A stretch of 6,235 bases of DNA from JBBRGG01 sp038240875 (GTDB lineage Bacteria > Planctomycetota > Phycisphaerae > Phycisphaerales > UBA1924): positions 1 to 6,235 of the forward strand of contig JBBRGG010000206.1 of the NCBI GenBank assembly GCA_038240875.1, written 5' to 3'. Numbering within the stretch: the stretch's first letter is position 1; every line of letters starts with the position of its first letter. A program made the translations under genes and the position numbers. Positions 5,677 through 6,235 of this stretch are shown piece after piece. A model generated the notes under the pieces. The model saw nothing but the letters and a program-made list of their open reading frames with translations, searched no databases and was not told the DNA's origin.

Positions 5677-6235
5677 CAGTTACAGCCTTACCAAAGTGCG
5701 CTCGCCTCACGCCAATCGCTTATCTGACCCGTTCATACCGGCCAGAAGCATGCCCACATTATCTACCCCTCCAGACAATATCTCTTCGCTCCTCGTCGTC
5801 ACCCCTCCGTCTTCACACGCCGCTACACCCAACACTACTAAATCATTGGCATTCGCGCCCTTTGTTTTGGATCCTTCTCCTGATGGAACGTATGACCCAA
5901 CCGCCCACACGCCACCCGCCTCTACCTGTGCACCACTAACATTTGACAATCCAAGGAAGACTTCCCTCATGCCCACCAACTTGAACAATTTCATGCAGCT
6001 TGCTACTCACGGCCAATCCGACGTTGCTATCTCGCAGTCCAATTGATCGCGCAAACCCTCTGATCGTGAAGTGGTCTAGGCACACACTCAAATTACCTCC
6101 GTGCCGAACGGTCGCCTGCGAGGATGCGGGCGACTGTTCTTTGGTCGCCTGCAATTGGCACGTGTAAATTTTCGAAGCCAGAAACGTCTCGAAGCCATAA
6201 ACATACTAATTCGGTACGGAACTCCAGTACGTTAT
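5677..6235. other. Right flank without a defensible gene
   Basis: This 559-bp stretch is visibly less GC-rich than the coding part. Both strands carry short open frames (a Ser/Thr/Pro-rich one on +, ending at 6046; a 95-codon Gly/Val-rich one on -, 5994-5707), but neither has a ribosome binding site, a recognised motif or a clean boundary. It must contain the msrB promoter if that gene starts its own transcript, yet I see no convincing -35/-10 pair. Recognisable structure is limited to the hairpin group at 6111-6152 and a 9-bp direct repeat TCGAAGCCA at 6172-6180 and 6189-6197. I see no tRNA or rRNA. Confidence 0.5.
6111..6142 (+). terminator. Possible intrinsic terminator hairpin
   Basis: GTCGCCTGC (6111-6119) pairs with GCGGGCGAC (6126-6134) over nine base pairs, one a G-U wobble, around a six-base loop GAGGAT. 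TGTTCTTT follows, a T-rich but interrupted tail. This has the form of a rho-independent terminator for + strand transcription. No confident + strand gene ends just upstream (the nearest open frame, of doubtful reality, ends at 6046), and a second copy of the left arm downstream could compete for pairing. The hairpin is clear; the role is inferred. Confidence 0.45.

Noticed and set aside
5707..5994. A 95-codon minus-strand frame (Gly/Val-rich) upstream of msrB
   Set aside because: No ribosome binding site, no motif, unremarkable third positions, and an equally long frame on the opposite strand. Not impossible, but not supportable.
5633..6046. A Ser/Thr/Pro-rich + strand frame ending before the 6111 hairpin
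   Set aside because: Overlaps the msrB 5' end, has no Shine-Dalgarno or signal peptide, and its composition fits low-complexity intergenic sequence.
6172..6197. Direct repeat TCGAAGCCA twice, as an att site or tRNA T-arm trace
   Set aside because: Only 9 bp, no tRNA fold around it and no integrase in the window.

Overview
This window looks like chromosomal DNA from a diderm, moderately GC-rich bacterium, most likely of the phylum Planctomycetota. Two things point there: a HYExAFE-family protein, a group I associate from memory with planctomycetes, and an MlaD of the long, coiled-coil-tailed kind. The phylum call is inference; no rRNA or other phylogenetic marker is present.

Layout: positions 1-493 (+ strand) hold the 3' part of a zinc-type, YahK/cinnamyl-alcohol-dehydrogenase-like NADP(H) alcohol dehydrogenase, cut by the left edge. 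It converges on a run of five minus-strand genes. In transcription order these are a lipoprotein MsrB (about 5625-4774), a two-membrane-segment DUF4190-like protein (4637-3783), the ABC ATPase mlaF (3710-2811, GTG start with a strong Shine-Dalgarno), the MCE-domain protein mlaD (2662-1283), and a HYExAFE-family putative PD-(D/E)XK-fold protein (1277-516). The last gene starts only 5 nt after the mlaD stop. The right end, from about 5626 to 6235, has no gene I can defend. It does contain a terminator-like hairpin with a competing alternative partner near 6111-6152.

How the genes fit together: MlaF (ATPase) and MlaD (substrate-binding MCE protein) are two parts of the Mla-type phospholipid transporter that maintains outer-membrane lipid asymmetry. 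The permease MlaE is not in the window, and its expected neighbouring slot is taken by the DUF4190-like protein. MsrB is predicted to be a membrane-anchored, extracytoplasmic repair enzyme for oxidised methionine, so the cluster leans toward cell-envelope upkeep. The HYExAFE protein is the odd member; its tight spacing suggests translational coupling with mlaD.

The most unusual non-coding structures are two short tandem arrays between the minus-strand genes. One is an eight-unit CCCAAC-core array (4682-4779) whose unit length steps 11-11-12-12-13-13-13-13 and which supplies the MsrB stop codon. The other is a nine-unit 8-bp GTGACAAA array (2693-2764) in which every variation is a transition. 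I found no evidence of a complete new defence or mobile system here.
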